From contig KK211087.1 in assembly GCA_000620185.1 (NCBI GenBank), positions 467,373-531,372 on the forward strand: DNA of 64,000 nt, read 5' to 3'. Positions 18,289 through 26,994 of this stretch are shown here, one piece after another (the stretch's first letter is position 1; each line of letters begins with the position of its first letter). Source of the stretch: Geodermatophilaceae bacterium URHB0062. GTDB taxonomy: Bacteria; Actinomycetota; Actinomycetes; Mycobacteriales; Geodermatophilaceae. A model generated the notes under the pieces. It ran no database searches. It worked only from the letters and a program-made list of their open reading frames with translations, and was not told the origin of the DNA. The position numbers and the translations under genes were made by a program.

Positions 18289-18316
18289 CACAGGTGGCCC
18301 ACAGGGGACGCACAGG
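18289..18316 (+). promoter_or_regulatory. Three 11-bp-phased direct repeats (response regulator box)
   Basis: The hexamer CACAGG occurs three times at exactly 11-bp steps (18289, 18300, 18311), ending 18 bases before the first possible GTG of the OmpR-type response regulator. Eleven-base periodic direct repeats are what PhoB/OmpR-family dimers bind. The divergent glycan operon starts at 18203, so binding here could control both directions. A TAGCGT hexamer (18327-18332) right before the GTG could be a -10 for a leaderless transcript. Confidence 0.6.
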
Positions 18317-18333
18317 TCCGCGCCCTAGCGTCC

Positions 18334-19041
18334 GTGCCCGTGGGGGACCTGCTGGTCGTCGAGGACGACGAGACCATCGGCGCCGCGCTGACGAGCGGCC
18401 TGCGGGCGCACGGGCACGCGGTGTCGTGGCAGCGGACCGGGCGCAAGGGGCTCGACGCCGCGGCCGGGCGGACGTTCGACATGGCCCTCCTCGACCTCGG
18501 CCTGCCCGACCTCGACGGCGTGGAGGTCTGCCGCCGGCTGCGCGCCTCCTCCCCCGGCATGGTGCTGGTCGTGCTCACCGCGCGCACCGACGAGATGGAC
18601 GTGGTGGTCTGCCTGGAGGCCGGTGCCGACGACTACCTCACCAAGCCGTTCCGGTTCGGCGAGCTGCTCGCCCGCGTCCGCGCGCACCTGCGGCGTCAGG
18701 CGGTCGTGCCGCCCAGCCAGGAACAGGTCGTGGTCGGCCGGTTGGTGGTCGACGCCGCCGCCCGGCGGGTCACGGTCGACGACCTCGAGGTGCAGCTGCG
18801 CGCCAAGGAGTTCGAACTGCTCGCCCGGCTGGCGGCCGACGCGGGCAACGCGGTGAGCCGCGAGGCGCTCATGGCCGACGTCTGGGACGCCCACTGGTAC
18901 GGCTCGACCAAGACGCTCGACGTCCACGTGGCCGCGGTCCGCCGGAAGCTCGCCGCGGTGGCCGGCCCGGATGCGCCACCACCGATCACGACGCTCCGGG
19001 GCCACGGCTACCGCATGGAACGCCCGGGTGGCGGTGCCTGA
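18334..19041 (+). CDS. OmpR/PhoB-family response regulator
   Basis: The 235-residue protein has a receiver domain (LLVVEDDE acidic pocket, phosphorylated Asp near residue 54 in LLDLGLPDLDG, Thr switch in VLTART, Lys in DDYLTKPF) and a C-terminal winged helix (FELLARLAADAGNAVSREAL, TLDVHVAAVRRKL). GTG codons at 18334 and 18340 are both possible starts; neither has a clear ribosome site, which fits a leaderless message. Its stop codon abuts the GTG of the kinase gene. The direct repeats just upstream suggest that it regulates itself and perhaps the divergent envelope operon. Confidence 0.93.
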   Translation: MPVGDLLVVEDDETIGAALTSGLRAHGHAVSWQRTGRKGLDAAAGRTFDMALLDLGLPDLDGVEVCRRLRASSPGMVLVVLTARTDEMDVVVCLEAGADDYLTKPFRFGELLARVRAHLRRQAVVPPSQEQVVVGRLVVDAAARRVTVDDLEVQLRAKEFELLARLAADAGNAVSREALMADVWDAHWYGSTKTLDVHVAAVRRKLAAVAGPDAPPPITTLRGHGYRMERPGGGA

Positions 19042-20334
19042 GTGCGCCGGCGCATCGTCACGCTCGCGGTCGCCGCGGCCGTGCTGGCCATCACGCTGTT
19101 CGGCGCCCCCCTGAGCTACGCCGTGGCGGCCTCCTTCCTCGGCGACGAGGCGGCCGAGGCCGAGCACGTCGCCGATGTTGCGGCGATCGGCGTGGCGGTG
19201 CAACTGGCCCGCGGCGAGCAGGTGACGTCGTTGCCGTCGTCCGGGTCCGACATCGTGCTGGCGCTCTACACCCCGGACGGCGCCCGGGTCACCGGCCACG
19301 GACCCGCCCGCGCGGACGACGTCGTGTCCGACGCCACCAGCGGGCAGGTCGAGAGCGATGCCGACGCGGTGGGGGGCCTCGCCGTCGCCGTCCCGGTGAC
19401 CGACGGCACCACGGTCACCGGTGTGATCCGGGCGGCGAGCCCCTACCCCGGGGTGTGGCTGCGGATCGCCGGCGCGTGGAGCGTGATGCTGGCGCTCGGC
19501 GTGGCCGCGGTCGGCGTCACGTGGCTCGTGGCCCGGTGGCAGGCACGTCGGCTGTCCGCCCCGCTGGAGTCGCTGGCCGGCGCGGCGCAGCGGCTCGGCG
19601 AGGGCGACTTCAGCGTCCGGACGACGGCCAGCGGCATCCCGGAGATCGACGCCGCCGGCTCCGCGCTCGACGTGACCGCCGACCGCCTGGACGACGTCGT
19701 CTCGCGGGAGCGCGCCTTCTCCTCGAACGCCTCCCACCAGTTGCGGACGCCGCTCACCGGGCTGCGGCTGACGCTGGAGACGGCGCTCGACGCACCCGAG
19801 CCCGCCCGGCGCGCGGCCCTCGTCCAGGCGCTGGAATCCGCCGACCGGCTCGAGCGCACGATCGGCGACCTGCTGTCCCTGGCCCGGCACACCCGCGGGG
19901 AGCGGGCGGCGCTGGAGCTGGACCCCCTGGTGGCGGACTGGTCCGCGGCCTGGGCGCCGGTCCTCCAGGGGCGCGGCCGGCGGCTGGAGGTCACCGTCGC
20001 TCCCGCGCTCCCCGACGCCCACGCATCGGAGGCGGCGGTCCGGCAGGTGGTCGACGTGCTGCTCGACAACGCCGTCGTGCACGGGACCGGCACGGTGGGT
20101 CTGGTGGTGCGCGACGCCGGGGCGACGCTCGCCGTCGACGTGTCCGACCAGGGCGAGGGGCCGCCCGAACCCCACCAGGTCTTCCGCTCCAGGGACGGCG
20201 GCTCACCCGGGCACGGGATCGGTCTGGCCCTGGCCCGCGCGCTCGCCGAGGCCGAGGGCGGCCGGCTCGTGCTCACCCGCGCCCGGCCTCCGGTGTTCAG
20301 CCTGCTGCTGCCGGCCGCGGGCGCCGGTACCTGA
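19042..20334 (+). CDS. Sensor histidine kinase, partner of the upstream regulator
   Basis: A 430-residue membrane kinase. TM1 is at about 7-30, an extracytoplasmic sensor domain spans 31-138, TM2 about 140-163, then HAMP, then the dimerisation helix with His232 in SNASHQLRTPL, an N box (VVDVLLDNAVVHG) and a short G box (GHGIGLALARALAEAEGG). The GTG start directly follows the regulator stop with no gap, so the two are co-translated. The catalytic domain is compact. The signal is unknown; the position next to glycan genes suggests envelope state, by inference. Confidence 0.92.
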   Translation: MRRRIVTLAVAAAVLAITLFGAPLSYAVAASFLGDEAAEAEHVADVAAIGVAVQLARGEQVTSLPSSGSDIVLALYTPDGARVTGHGPARADDVVSDATSGQVESDADAVGGLAVAVPVTDGTTVTGVIRAASPYPGVWLRIAGAWSVMLALGVAAVGVTWLVARWQARRLSAPLESLAGAAQRLGEGDFSVRTTASGIPEIDAAGSALDVTADRLDDVVSRERAFSSNASHQLRTPLTGLRLTLETALDAPEPARRAALVQALESADRLERTIGDLLSLARHTRGERAALELDPLVADWSAAWAPVLQGRGRRLEVTVAPALPDAHASEAAVRQVVDVLLDNAVVHGTGTVGLVVRDAGATLAVDVSDQGEGPPEPHQVFRSRDGGSPGHGIGLALARALAEAEGGRLVLTRARPPVFSLLLPAAGAGT

Positions 20335-20362
20335 CGGCCGCCGGAAGCGGCGACCCGGCTGC

Positions 20363-21751
20363 TCAGTCGAGGGGCAGCCGCAGCCGCAGGTGGGCGCCCG
20401 GCTCGGAGTCGACGACCGCGAGATCCCCTCCGTGCGCGCGGGCGATCTCGCGCGCGATGGCCAGCCCGAGCCCCGCGCCCCCGGCCGCCCGGCCGCGGCT
20501 GCCGTCGAGCCGCACGAAGCGGTCGAACACCCGCTGACGCTCGGCCGCGGGGATGCCCGGCCCGTCGTCGACGACGTCCACGACGGCCTCCTCACCGTCG
20601 CCGGCCACCGTGAGCTCGACGCAGCCGGCGGCGTAGCGGGCCGCGTTGTCGCAGAGGTTGCGCAGTGCGCGGGCCAGCTGGTGCCGATCCCCGGACACGC
20701 GCACCGGCCGCAGGCGGGAGACGATCCGCAGGTCGGAGGTGCGGCGCAACCGGCCGGCCTCGCCGTCCACCAGGTCGTCGAGGTCGACCTCGCCCCGCTC
20801 CAGGCGCACCCCGCTCTCGTCGGACCGCGCGAGGAACAGGAGGTCGTCGACGAGCCGTTCCAGCCGGCCGACCTCGGCCATGACGTCGGCGTGCAGCGTC
20901 GCCCGATCGACGACCTCGGGGTGGACGGCGGCGACCTCGTGCGCGGCCCGGATGGTGGCCAGCGGGCTGCGCAGCTCGTGCGAGGCATCGGCGACGAAGC
21001 GCCGCTGCGCCTCGGTCGCCGCGGCGAGGCGGTCGAGCGTCTCGTTCATCGTGCGGGCCAGCTGGGCCACCGAGTCCCGCGACGGCGGCACGGGCACGCG
21101 CGCGGAGAGGTCGGTCGCCGTGATCCCGGCGAGCCGACGACGCATCGCCTCGACCGGCGCGAGCGCGCGGCCGGTCAGCCAGTACGACGTCGCCGCCACC
21201 AGCCCGAGCAGCACCGGGTAGCCGAGGGCCAGCAGCCGGATCAGCACGTCGTTGGCCCGGCGGACCGTCTCGAGGCTGTGCGCGCTGACCACGACCGCGG
21301 GGCCCTCCGGCCCGCGCACACCCTGGACGACGACGGCGAACGGGTCCTCCTCCCCCACCGGAAGGCGGTCCTCCCGCACGGTGACGGTGGTCCCGGGCTG
21401 CGGCCGGGCGCCGACCAGCGGCGGCGCGCGCCTGATCGCGGGGCTGGCCGCGGCCACCGTGCCGTCGGCGTCGAGAACCTGCACGAGCACCTGCTCCCCC
21501 GCCCCGGCCGGGGTGACGTCGACCGCCGTCGTGCCGTTCCGGGCCACCTGCGCGGCGACGGCGGCCGCCTCCTGACGGGCCACCCCGAGCAGCGTCGACT
21601 CCAGTTCGCGGCGCTGGAGCAGGACGAAGGCGACGGCGGAGAGGGCCAGGATCACGCCGACCACGCAGGTCGCCGCCAGGGCGGCCCGCACGCGCACGCC
21701 GCCCACCCGGTCGCGCCAGGCGCCGCCGCCCACGCCGTCCTGTTCAGCCAC
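20363..21751 (-). CDS. Sensor histidine kinase (second two-component pair)
   Basis: The 462-residue kinase starts at the GTG at 21751, overlapping the regulator stop by 8 bp. TM1 is near 22-46, an extracytoplasmic domain follows to about 170, TM2 near 171-193, HAMP, His258 in VADASHELRSPL, N box (ALRNLCDNAARYA), G1 (DDGPGIPAAERQRVFDRFVR) and G2 (GGAGLGLAIAREI). It converges on the other kinase, with 28 bp between the stops. The operon also carries two glycosyltransferase genes upstream, which hints at an envelope signal. Confidence 0.93.
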   Translation of the reverse strand: MAEQDGVGGGAWRDRVGGVRVRAALAATCVVGVILALSAVAFVLLQRRELESTLLGVARQEAAAVAAQVARNGTTAVDVTPAGAGEQVLVQVLDADGTVAAASPAIRRAPPLVGARPQPGTTVTVREDRLPVGEEDPFAVVVQGVRGPEGPAVVVSAHSLETVRRANDVLIRLLALGYPVLLGLVAATSYWLTGRALAPVEAMRRRLAGITATDLSARVPVPPSRDSVAQLARTMNETLDRLAAATEAQRRFVADASHELRSPLATIRAAHEVAAVHPEVVDRATLHADVMAEVGRLERLVDDLLFLARSDESGVRLERGEVDLDDLVDGEAGRLRRTSDLRIVSRLRPVRVSGDRHQLARALRNLCDNAARYAAGCVELTVAGDGEEAVVDVVDDGPGIPAAERQRVFDRFVRLDGSRGRAAGGAGLGLAIAREIARAHGGDLAVVDSEPGAHLRLRLPLD

Positions 21752-22421
21752 CTCCGGCTGCCAGCCGGTAGCCCATCCCGCGGACCGTCTCGATGGCGTG
21801 CCGGCCGAACGGCTGGTCGATCTTGCGGCGCAGGTAGCCGACATAGACCTCGACGACGTTCGCGTCGCCCTCGTAGTGGGCGTCCCACACCGACTCGAGG
21901 ATCGCGGACTTGGAGACGACGTCCCCGCGGTGGCGCATGAGGACGTGCAGCACCCCGAACTCGCGCGGGGTCAGCACGATCTCCGCGCCGTCGCGACGCA
22001 CGGTCCGCCGGGCCGGGTCGAGGGCGAGGTCCCCGGCCCGGAGCACCGTCGGGCGCGCCGGCGCACCCCGGCGGATGAGCGCGCGCAGCCTCGCGACCAG
22101 CACGAGGAAGGAGAACGGCTTGGTGAGGTAGTCGTCGGCGCCGAGGTCCAGCGCGTCGGCCTGGTCGTACTCGCCGTCCTTGGCGGTCAGCATGAGCACG
22201 GGGCTCCAGACGCCGCCGGCCCGCAGCCGCCGGCAGACCTCGTAGCCGTTGAGCCCGGGCAGCATGATGTCGAGGACGACGACGTCGTAGTCGTTCACCT
22301 GTCCCTGGAACAGGCCCTCGGCGCCGTCGTGCACCACGTCGACGACGAAACCCTCGGCGGCGAGCCCGCGTCGGACGTTCTCGGCCAGGCGGACCTCGTC
22401 CTCCACCAGCAGCACCCTCAC
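21744..22421 (-). CDS. OmpR-family response regulator (second pair)
   Basis: A 225-residue regulator from the GTG at 22421, with GGGAGGTGG upstream. The receiver has LLVEDEVRLAENV, Asp51 in VVLDIMLPG, LTAKD and DDYLTKPFSF; the winged helix has LTPREFGVLHVLMRHRGDVV and VEVYVGYLRRKID, ending ETVRGMGYRLA. This resembles the MprA/TcrA/CutR type of actinobacterial regulators. It is 35 bp downstream of the GT2-GtrA gene on the same strand and overlaps its kinase. Confidence 0.93.
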   Translation of the reverse strand: MRVLLVEDEVRLAENVRRGLAAEGFVVDVVHDGAEGLFQGQVNDYDVVVLDIMLPGLNGYEVCRRLRAGGVWSPVLMLTAKDGEYDQADALDLGADDYLTKPFSFLVLVARLRALIRRGAPARPTVLRAGDLALDPARRTVRRDGAEIVLTPREFGVLHVLMRHRGDVVSKSAILESVWDAHYEGDANVVEVYVGYLRRKIDQPFGRHAIETVRGMGYRLAAGGG

Positions 22422-22456
22422 GCCGTCCACCTCCCTCGACCAGTGTGGCCGCGGCC

Positions 22457-23755
22457 CTACGCCGTGCGGCCGTTCGATGCCGTCACGCCGCTCCCGAGCG
22501 GTCGCCTGGGGTGTGGGCCGGGCGCGGCGGAGCGGGGGGCCCGGAAGATCCAGTACCGGAAGAGCACGAAGCGGAGCACGGTCGCGACGGCGGTGGCCAC
22601 GACGAGCGTCGCGATCTCGGCCGTCCGCGGCGCCGCCGGGGCGGCTCCGTGGAGCAGCGCCAGCGCGCCGCTGGTCAGCACGAGGCCGAGGACGAGGACC
22701 AGCAGGCCCTGCAGCTGTGCGCGGCCGGCCCCGGCCGAGCCGGTGACCCCGAAGGTCCACCGGCGGTTGGCCGCCAGGTTGCCGACGGTCGTGATCAGCA
22801 CCGCCCCGAGATTGGCCTCCTGCGCGGTGCCGATGCCGCGCAGGAGGAGGAACAGCAGCAGATAGGCCACGAAGGACAGCCCGCCGATCACCGCGAAGGC
22901 GACGAGCTGGCCTGCGACCTCCGACGGCGCGCCGGCCCCGTCGAGCAGTGGCCGGCGGGCGAGACGGGCCCGCAGCTCGGCCAGCGGCAGCCCCCCGCTC
23001 AGCTGCGTGCGGCGGAGCCGGACGATGCCGGCCAGGTCCGCCCGGGCGGTCGCGCCGATGTCCACCCGGCTGTCGGGATCGTCGATCCAGTCGACCGGGA
23101 CCTCGTGCACGCGCAACCCGACGCGCTCGGCCAGCCAGAGCAGCTCGGTGTCGAAGAACCAGCCGTCGTCCTCCACCAGCGGCAGGAGCCATGCGGCCAC
23201 GTCGGCGCGGATCGCCTTGAACCCGCACTGCGCGTCCGATGCCGAGGTGGTGCCCGTGCCCCGCAGCAGCACGTTGTAACAGCGCGAGATGATCTCCCGC
23301 TGCGGCCCGCGGACCACCCGGGAGGACCGCGCGAGCCGGCTGCCGATCGCCATGTCGGAGTGCCCCGAGATCAGCGGGGCGACCAGCGGGAGCAGGGCGT
23401 CCAGGTCGGTGGAGAGGTCGACGTCCATGTAGGCCAGCACCTGCGCATCGGAGGCCAGCCACGCCGTTCGCAGCGCCCGGCCGCGGCCCGGCTGGGGAAG
23501 GACCACGACGGCGATGTCGGGCAGTTGAGCCGCCACACGGCGGGCCACCGCCACCGTCGCATCGGTGCTGCCGTTCTCCGCGACGGTGATCCGGAACGAG
23601 TACGGGAACGAGGCGGCGAGATGGGCGTGCAGCCTGCGCAGACACGGCTCCAGCGCGGCTTCCTCGTCGTGCACGGGCACGACGACGTCGAGGACCGGAG
23701 GCGGCAGCCAGGCGAGCTCGGGGGGAACCGCCGAGCTCAGCACGCCGGTCTCCAT
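22457..23755 (-). CDS. GT2 glycosyltransferase fused to a GtrA-like membrane domain
   Basis: A two-domain protein of 432 residues. Residues 20-260 are a GT2 domain like dolichyl/polyprenyl-phosphate hexose synthases (LDVVVPVHDEEAALEPCLRR, acidic YMDVDLSTDLDALL, QCGFKAIRAD, WFFDTELLWLAERVG). Residues 290-410 hold four membrane helices of the GtrA type (FAVIGGLSFVAYLLLF, LAANRRWTFGV, FRYWIF). It should make a polyprenyl-phosphate sugar inside and help move it across the membrane. Such a donor would suit the GT39 and GT87 enzymes nearby. The GT87 gene ends 12 bp upstream. Confidence 0.92.
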   Translation of the reverse strand: METGVLSSAVPPELAWLPPPVLDVVVPVHDEEAALEPCLRRLHAHLAASFPYSFRITVAENGSTDATVAVARRVAAQLPDIAVVVLPQPGRGRALRTAWLASDAQVLAYMDVDLSTDLDALLPLVAPLISGHSDMAIGSRLARSSRVVRGPQREIISRCYNVLLRGTGTTSASDAQCGFKAIRADVAAWLLPLVEDDGWFFDTELLWLAERVGLRVHEVPVDWIDDPDSRVDIGATARADLAGIVRLRRTQLSGGLPLAELRARLARRPLLDGAGAPSEVAGQLVAFAVIGGLSFVAYLLLFLLLRGIGTAQEANLGAVLITTVGNLAANRRWTFGVTGSAGAGRAQLQGLLVLVLGLVLTSGALALLHGAAPAAPRTAEIATLVVATAVATVLRFVLFRYWIFRAPRSAAPGPHPRRPLGSGVTASNGRTA

Positions 23756-23767
23756 GGAGACCTCCCC

Positions 23768-25027
23768 TCACGTCGGCGACGGCTGTTCACGAGGTTGCGC
23801 CCGCGACGCTGAGGACCCGCTGAGAACGTTCCGGAGCTGCCGGGCGGGCAGGCCGGCGACCAGGCCCAGCATCAGGAACACGTAGGCGTTCTCCCCCGCG
23901 ACCGTCCACGGCGACGGCCGCGCCAGGGTGAAGAACCAGATCAGCGAGCAGGCGAACGCCCCGGTGACGACGAGCGCGGCCGCTGCGGCCGCCCAGCGCA
24001 CCGCCTCCGGACGTCGTCCGGCCCGCGCGGCCGCGACGGGTGTCCCCGCGGCGATGTCGACCAGCACGACGACGGCGGGGAGGACCCAGTACAGGTGGTG
24101 GACCCACGAGATGGGGCTGATCAGGCAGGCGGTCAGACCGGTGACCGTGACGCCCGCGAGGTCGTCCCCCCGGCGCGACAGCCGCACCGCCCGGCCGAGT
24201 CCTCCGATCAGCACCGCGACTGCGAGAGCCGCCCACAGCACCCGGCTCGGCGGGCCGGCGCCCGGCCATCGGGCGAGGAGGCCCAGCAGCGACTGGTCGT
24301 TGGGGTTGGTGGGATGTCCGACGCGGTCCGTCTGCCACAGCAGCCGGGTCCAGTACCGCGTCGACGGATCGACCAGGAAGCCGGCGAGCACCGTGACCCC
24401 GAACGTGCCGCACGCGAGCCCGGCGGCCCGCCACCGCCGCGTTCCCGCCAGGTAGACGACGAACAGCGCCGGCGTCACCTTGATGGCGGTGGCCAGGCCG
24501 ATGCCCACGCCCGCCCACGGACGGCCACGCCGCAGCGCCCCCACGTCGGCGAGCACGAGCGCCGCGACCACCAGGTCGATCTGGCCCCAGCCGAGGGTCT
24601 CCCGGACCGGCTCCGTCGCGAAGGCCAGCGGTACCGCGATCCCGAGCGAGACCCAGCGCGGCCACCCGTGCCGGTCGGCCACCGGCGCGACGATCCACGT
24701 CGTCGTCAGGACGACGAGCACGGCGGACACTGCGGTCAGCAGGACGGTGGCTGTGGCCTCCGTGCCCCACGCGAGGGGCAGCAGCACCAGGACGGCGAAG
24801 GGCGGATAGGTGAACCCCTTCTGCGTCTGCGGCCGCACGAAGTCGTAGACCGGGTGCCCGTCGAGCCACCACCGGACCGCCCCCCGGTAGACGCGCAGGT
24901 CGAAGGTGTGGTGCCAGACCGGCCGTGGCGAGACGCGGAAGACCAGGAGCCACGCGCCCACGACCACCGTGCCGACGACGACGCCCTGAAGGGCGCGCCG
25001 CGCGGTGGGAGACGCACCGGTCCGCAC
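23768..25027 (-). CDS. GT87-type polyprenol-phosphate-dependent mannosyltransferase-like protein
   Basis: A 419-residue polytopic protein starting at the GTG at 25027, with about ten membrane helices. The first external loop contains the charged pattern HTFDLRVYRGAVRWWLDG and FVRPQTQKGFTYPP, which is typical of GT87 (DUF2029) enzymes that use polyprenyl-phosphate mannose outside the membrane in lipomannan and related pathways. It is first in the operon GT87, GT2-GtrA, regulator, kinase. The acceptor glycan cannot be deduced. Confidence 0.88.
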   Translation of the reverse strand: MRTGASPTARRALQGVVVGTVVVGAWLLVFRVSPRPVWHHTFDLRVYRGAVRWWLDGHPVYDFVRPQTQKGFTYPPFAVLVLLPLAWGTEATATVLLTAVSAVLVVLTTTWIVAPVADRHGWPRWVSLGIAVPLAFATEPVRETLGWGQIDLVVAALVLADVGALRRGRPWAGVGIGLATAIKVTPALFVVYLAGTRRWRAAGLACGTFGVTVLAGFLVDPSTRYWTRLLWQTDRVGHPTNPNDQSLLGLLARWPGAGPPSRVLWAALAVAVLIGGLGRAVRLSRRGDDLAGVTVTGLTACLISPISWVHHLYWVLPAVVVLVDIAAGTPVAAARAGRRPEAVRWAAAAAALVVTGAFACSLIWFFTLARPSPWTVAGENAYVFLMLGLVAGLPARQLRNVLSGSSASRAQPREQPSPT

Positions 25028-25117
25028 GGACGGAGCGTGCCCCCGTCCGCTGAGAATCGGCTGTGATCCGGCGCCGCCGGGTCCGGGCCTGTCCTCGTCG
25101 CCGCCCGGCGAGCGTCC

Positions 25118-25720
25118 TCACGTGCCCGGAGCGGGCCCCGCGGCGTCGGTGCTGCGCCGCTCATCGGCGAGCAGGGCGTAGCCCATTCCGTCGAGCCATT
25201 CCCCGGAGCGGTGCAGCGACTCCCGGACGGTGACGGTCTCCCGGCGCATGCTCACGCGTTCCATCAACCGCCACGACGGCTCGTTCGCGGCGAAGCAGCC
25301 CGCCGTCACCCGGCGGAGCCCCAGGTCGTCGAAGGCGAGGTCGATCAGGGCCCGGACGGCTTCTGTGGCATATCCGTGCCCCGCATGCTCCGGATGCAGC
25401 ACCCACCCGAGCTCGGCCTGGGTGCCTCGCGCGCGGTCGGCGACCTCGGCCTGCGCCCAGGCGTCCTCGACCCTGAGCATCAGGTCACCGATGACCGCCC
25501 CCTGGAGCTCCACGACGACGGTCCTGGCGAGCGTGTCCGGGTCGAGGAAGTGTTCGCCGTACTCCTCCGATCTGGCGGGCGCACGGGCGAGCCATCGGCT
25601 GACCTCCGGGAGCCGGCGGTACTCCCAGGTGGCAGCCAGGTCGTCCGCGACGGCCGGGCGCAGGGTGAGGCGCGCGGTGCGTACCGGCCAGGACACCGCC
25701 TCGTGCAGGCGACCCGTCAT
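25118..25720 (-). CDS. GNAT N-acetyltransferase (RimJ-like)
   Basis: A 200-residue protein from the ATG at 25720. It has the RimJ/RimL arrangement: TARLTLRPAVADDL at the start, WVLHPEHAGHGYATEAVRAL as the acetyl-CoA binding motif, and LRRVTAGCFAANEPSWRLME as motif B. Its start overlaps the stop of a 48-codon reading frame as TGATG, so translation is coupled. A usual role is N-terminal or small-molecule amine acetylation. The coupling makes the small peptide a possible substrate, which is speculation. Confidence 0.88.
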   Translation of the reverse strand: MTGRLHEAVSWPVRTARLTLRPAVADDLAATWEYRRLPEVSRWLARAPARSEEYGEHFLDPDTLARTVVVELQGAVIGDLMLRVEDAWAQAEVADRARGTQAELGWVLHPEHAGHGYATEAVRALIDLAFDDLGLRRVTAGCFAANEPSWRLMERVSMRRETVTVRESLHRSGEWLDGMGYALLADERRSTDAAGPAPGT

Positions 25721-25866
25721 CACCGCCACCCGTTCCCGTCCCCGCGCACGGACGGGGCCCCGACGTAGGGCCGCGGCACGCCCGCGTACGGCGGAACGGT
25801 GTGTGCGTCGGACAACGACACCACGGCTGGGTCGGAGTGCTGGGTGGTCACTGCGGGAAGGCTCAT
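25720..25866 (-). CDS. Unknown 48-residue peptide coupled to GNAT
   Basis: The frame starts at the ATG at 25866 with AGGAGA six bases before it and ends in a TGA that overlaps the GNAT start codon. The peptide begins MSLPAVTTQHSD and has a Pro/Tyr/Val-rich middle with an imperfect tandem PYAGVP-RPYVGAP, ending in GDGNGWR. There is no signal peptide, cysteine or membrane segment. The good ribosome site and the coupled stop support real translation. It could be a substrate peptide, a small partner protein or only a translational leader. I do not recognise a family, and no peptide-modifying enzyme besides GNAT is adjacent. Confidence 0.55.
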   Translation of the reverse strand: MSLPAVTTQHSDPAVVSLSDAHTVPPYAGVPRPYVGAPSVRGDGNGWR

Positions 25867-25938
25867 GGCTGGTCTCCTGGTGGTGGCTTCTCGAGGTCAT
25901 GGATCCTGGCGAGGAGGCCGTGCAGGTGGTCCTGTCGG

Positions 25939-26949
25939 TCACGATCGGTGCAGCTGTCCGCGCCAGAATTCGGTGAGCGTCCCGGCCAGGGCTCTGCCCT
26001 GGCCGTGACCCGCTCGAGCGGCGGGAGCGCGCGTCGACAGATCCATCATGTCGTCGCCGAATGCGTCGCGGGAGGCGCTGTCCGGGAGGATCGTCTCGAC
26101 CCTGCTGCCGCCGGAGCGCAGTTCCTCGACCTGTGCAGCCAGATGCATGCCCCAGTTCAGGGGTGCCCGTGACCTGCCGCCCAGCGGCGACAGCACGAGC
26201 ACCCGCTCGCAGCCGGCCGCGAGATCGGCGTTCTCGGCGCTGCGCCGGTATCCGCCGTCGATGAATCGGCTGTCGCCGATGCCGTAGGGCGGGCCGCTGG
26301 AACAGCTGGCGGCGACGGCGTCCACCAGATCGACCCCGCTGTGGCGGTCGAACACGACCGGTTCACCGGATCGGGCATCGACGGCCACGATCCACATCGG
26401 GCGTTGCGGCCAGCGCTGGTCGGGCAGCCGGGCGGCGACGGTGGTCCGCCACCGCATCCCGCTGGAGTCGTCCGACGCCGCATCCAGCTCGAGCGCCCCC
26501 GCGCCCAGCCGGCGGCGCATGTCGGCCGGATCCTGCGCGGCGCCGATGATCCGGCTGGTTCGCTCCAGATGGTTCACCGCCGGCCTGATCGGACCGCGGC
26601 CGCCGTCGCGTCCGACCGGACCAGGCCGTTGCGGCGGCACGGCGGCCAGGATGTCGGCGAACAGGTCGGTCGGGGTCGCGCCAGCCATCTGGGCGGCGGC
26701 CGTCGATCCGGACGAGGTGCCGATGATCAGGTCGGCATCGGTCACGTCCAGCCCGGCGTCGAAGAGGCCGGCGACGACACCGATCACCCAGGCGTTGCCT
26801 GCCGATCCACCACCACCGAGGACCAACGCCCGCTTCCCCACGGCGCTCGCCCGCCCGGGAGCGTCGAGCCGGGGCTGTTCCTGGTCGGGCCTCGGCCGGT
26901 CGGGAGTCGTCGGGGTGACGTGCCGAGTGACGTAGCGGTTCGTGCTCAT
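25939..26949 (-). CDS. Patatin-like phospholipase
   Basis: The 336-residue protein starts at the ATG at 26949 with AAAGGCG before it. After a 38-residue charged N-terminal tail it shows the patatin signatures: oxyanion loop LVLGGGGSAGN, nucleophile elbow GTSSG (Ser79), and the dyad Asp in FIDGGYRRS. The family cleaves acyl esters of lipids with a Ser-Asp dyad, and all residues are present. No membrane segment is predicted. It precedes the 48-residue peptide and GNAT on the same strand with a 72-bp gap, so the three are probably one transcript. Confidence 0.92.
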   Translation of the reverse strand: MSTNRYVTRHVTPTTPDRPRPDQEQPRLDAPGRASAVGKRALVLGGGGSAGNAWVIGVVAGLFDAGLDVTDADLIIGTSSGSTAAAQMAGATPTDLFADILAAVPPQRPGPVGRDGGRGPIRPAVNHLERTSRIIGAAQDPADMRRRLGAGALELDAASDDSSGMRWRTTVAARLPDQRWPQRPMWIVAVDARSGEPVVFDRHSGVDLVDAVAASCSSGPPYGIGDSRFIDGGYRRSAENADLAAGCERVLVLSPLGGRSRAPLNWGMHLAAQVEELRSGGSRVETILPDSASRDAFGDDMMDLSTRAPAARAGHGQGRALAGTLTEFWRGQLHRS

Positions 26950-26994
26950 GGGAGTCGCCTTTCGCGAATTGCCTGGGGGCGCTCCCGGTGGCGA

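Noticed and set aside
20335-20362. Terminator between the convergent kinases
   Set aside because: Only a 5-bp stem (GCCGC/GCGGC) can be drawn in the 28-base gap, too weak to support.
25720-25866. Calling the 48-residue peptide a RiPP precursor
   Set aside because: No recognised RiPP-modifying enzyme (cyclase, radical SAM, YcaO, protease) is adjacent, and it has no Cys, Ser/Thr cluster or known leader motif at the core.
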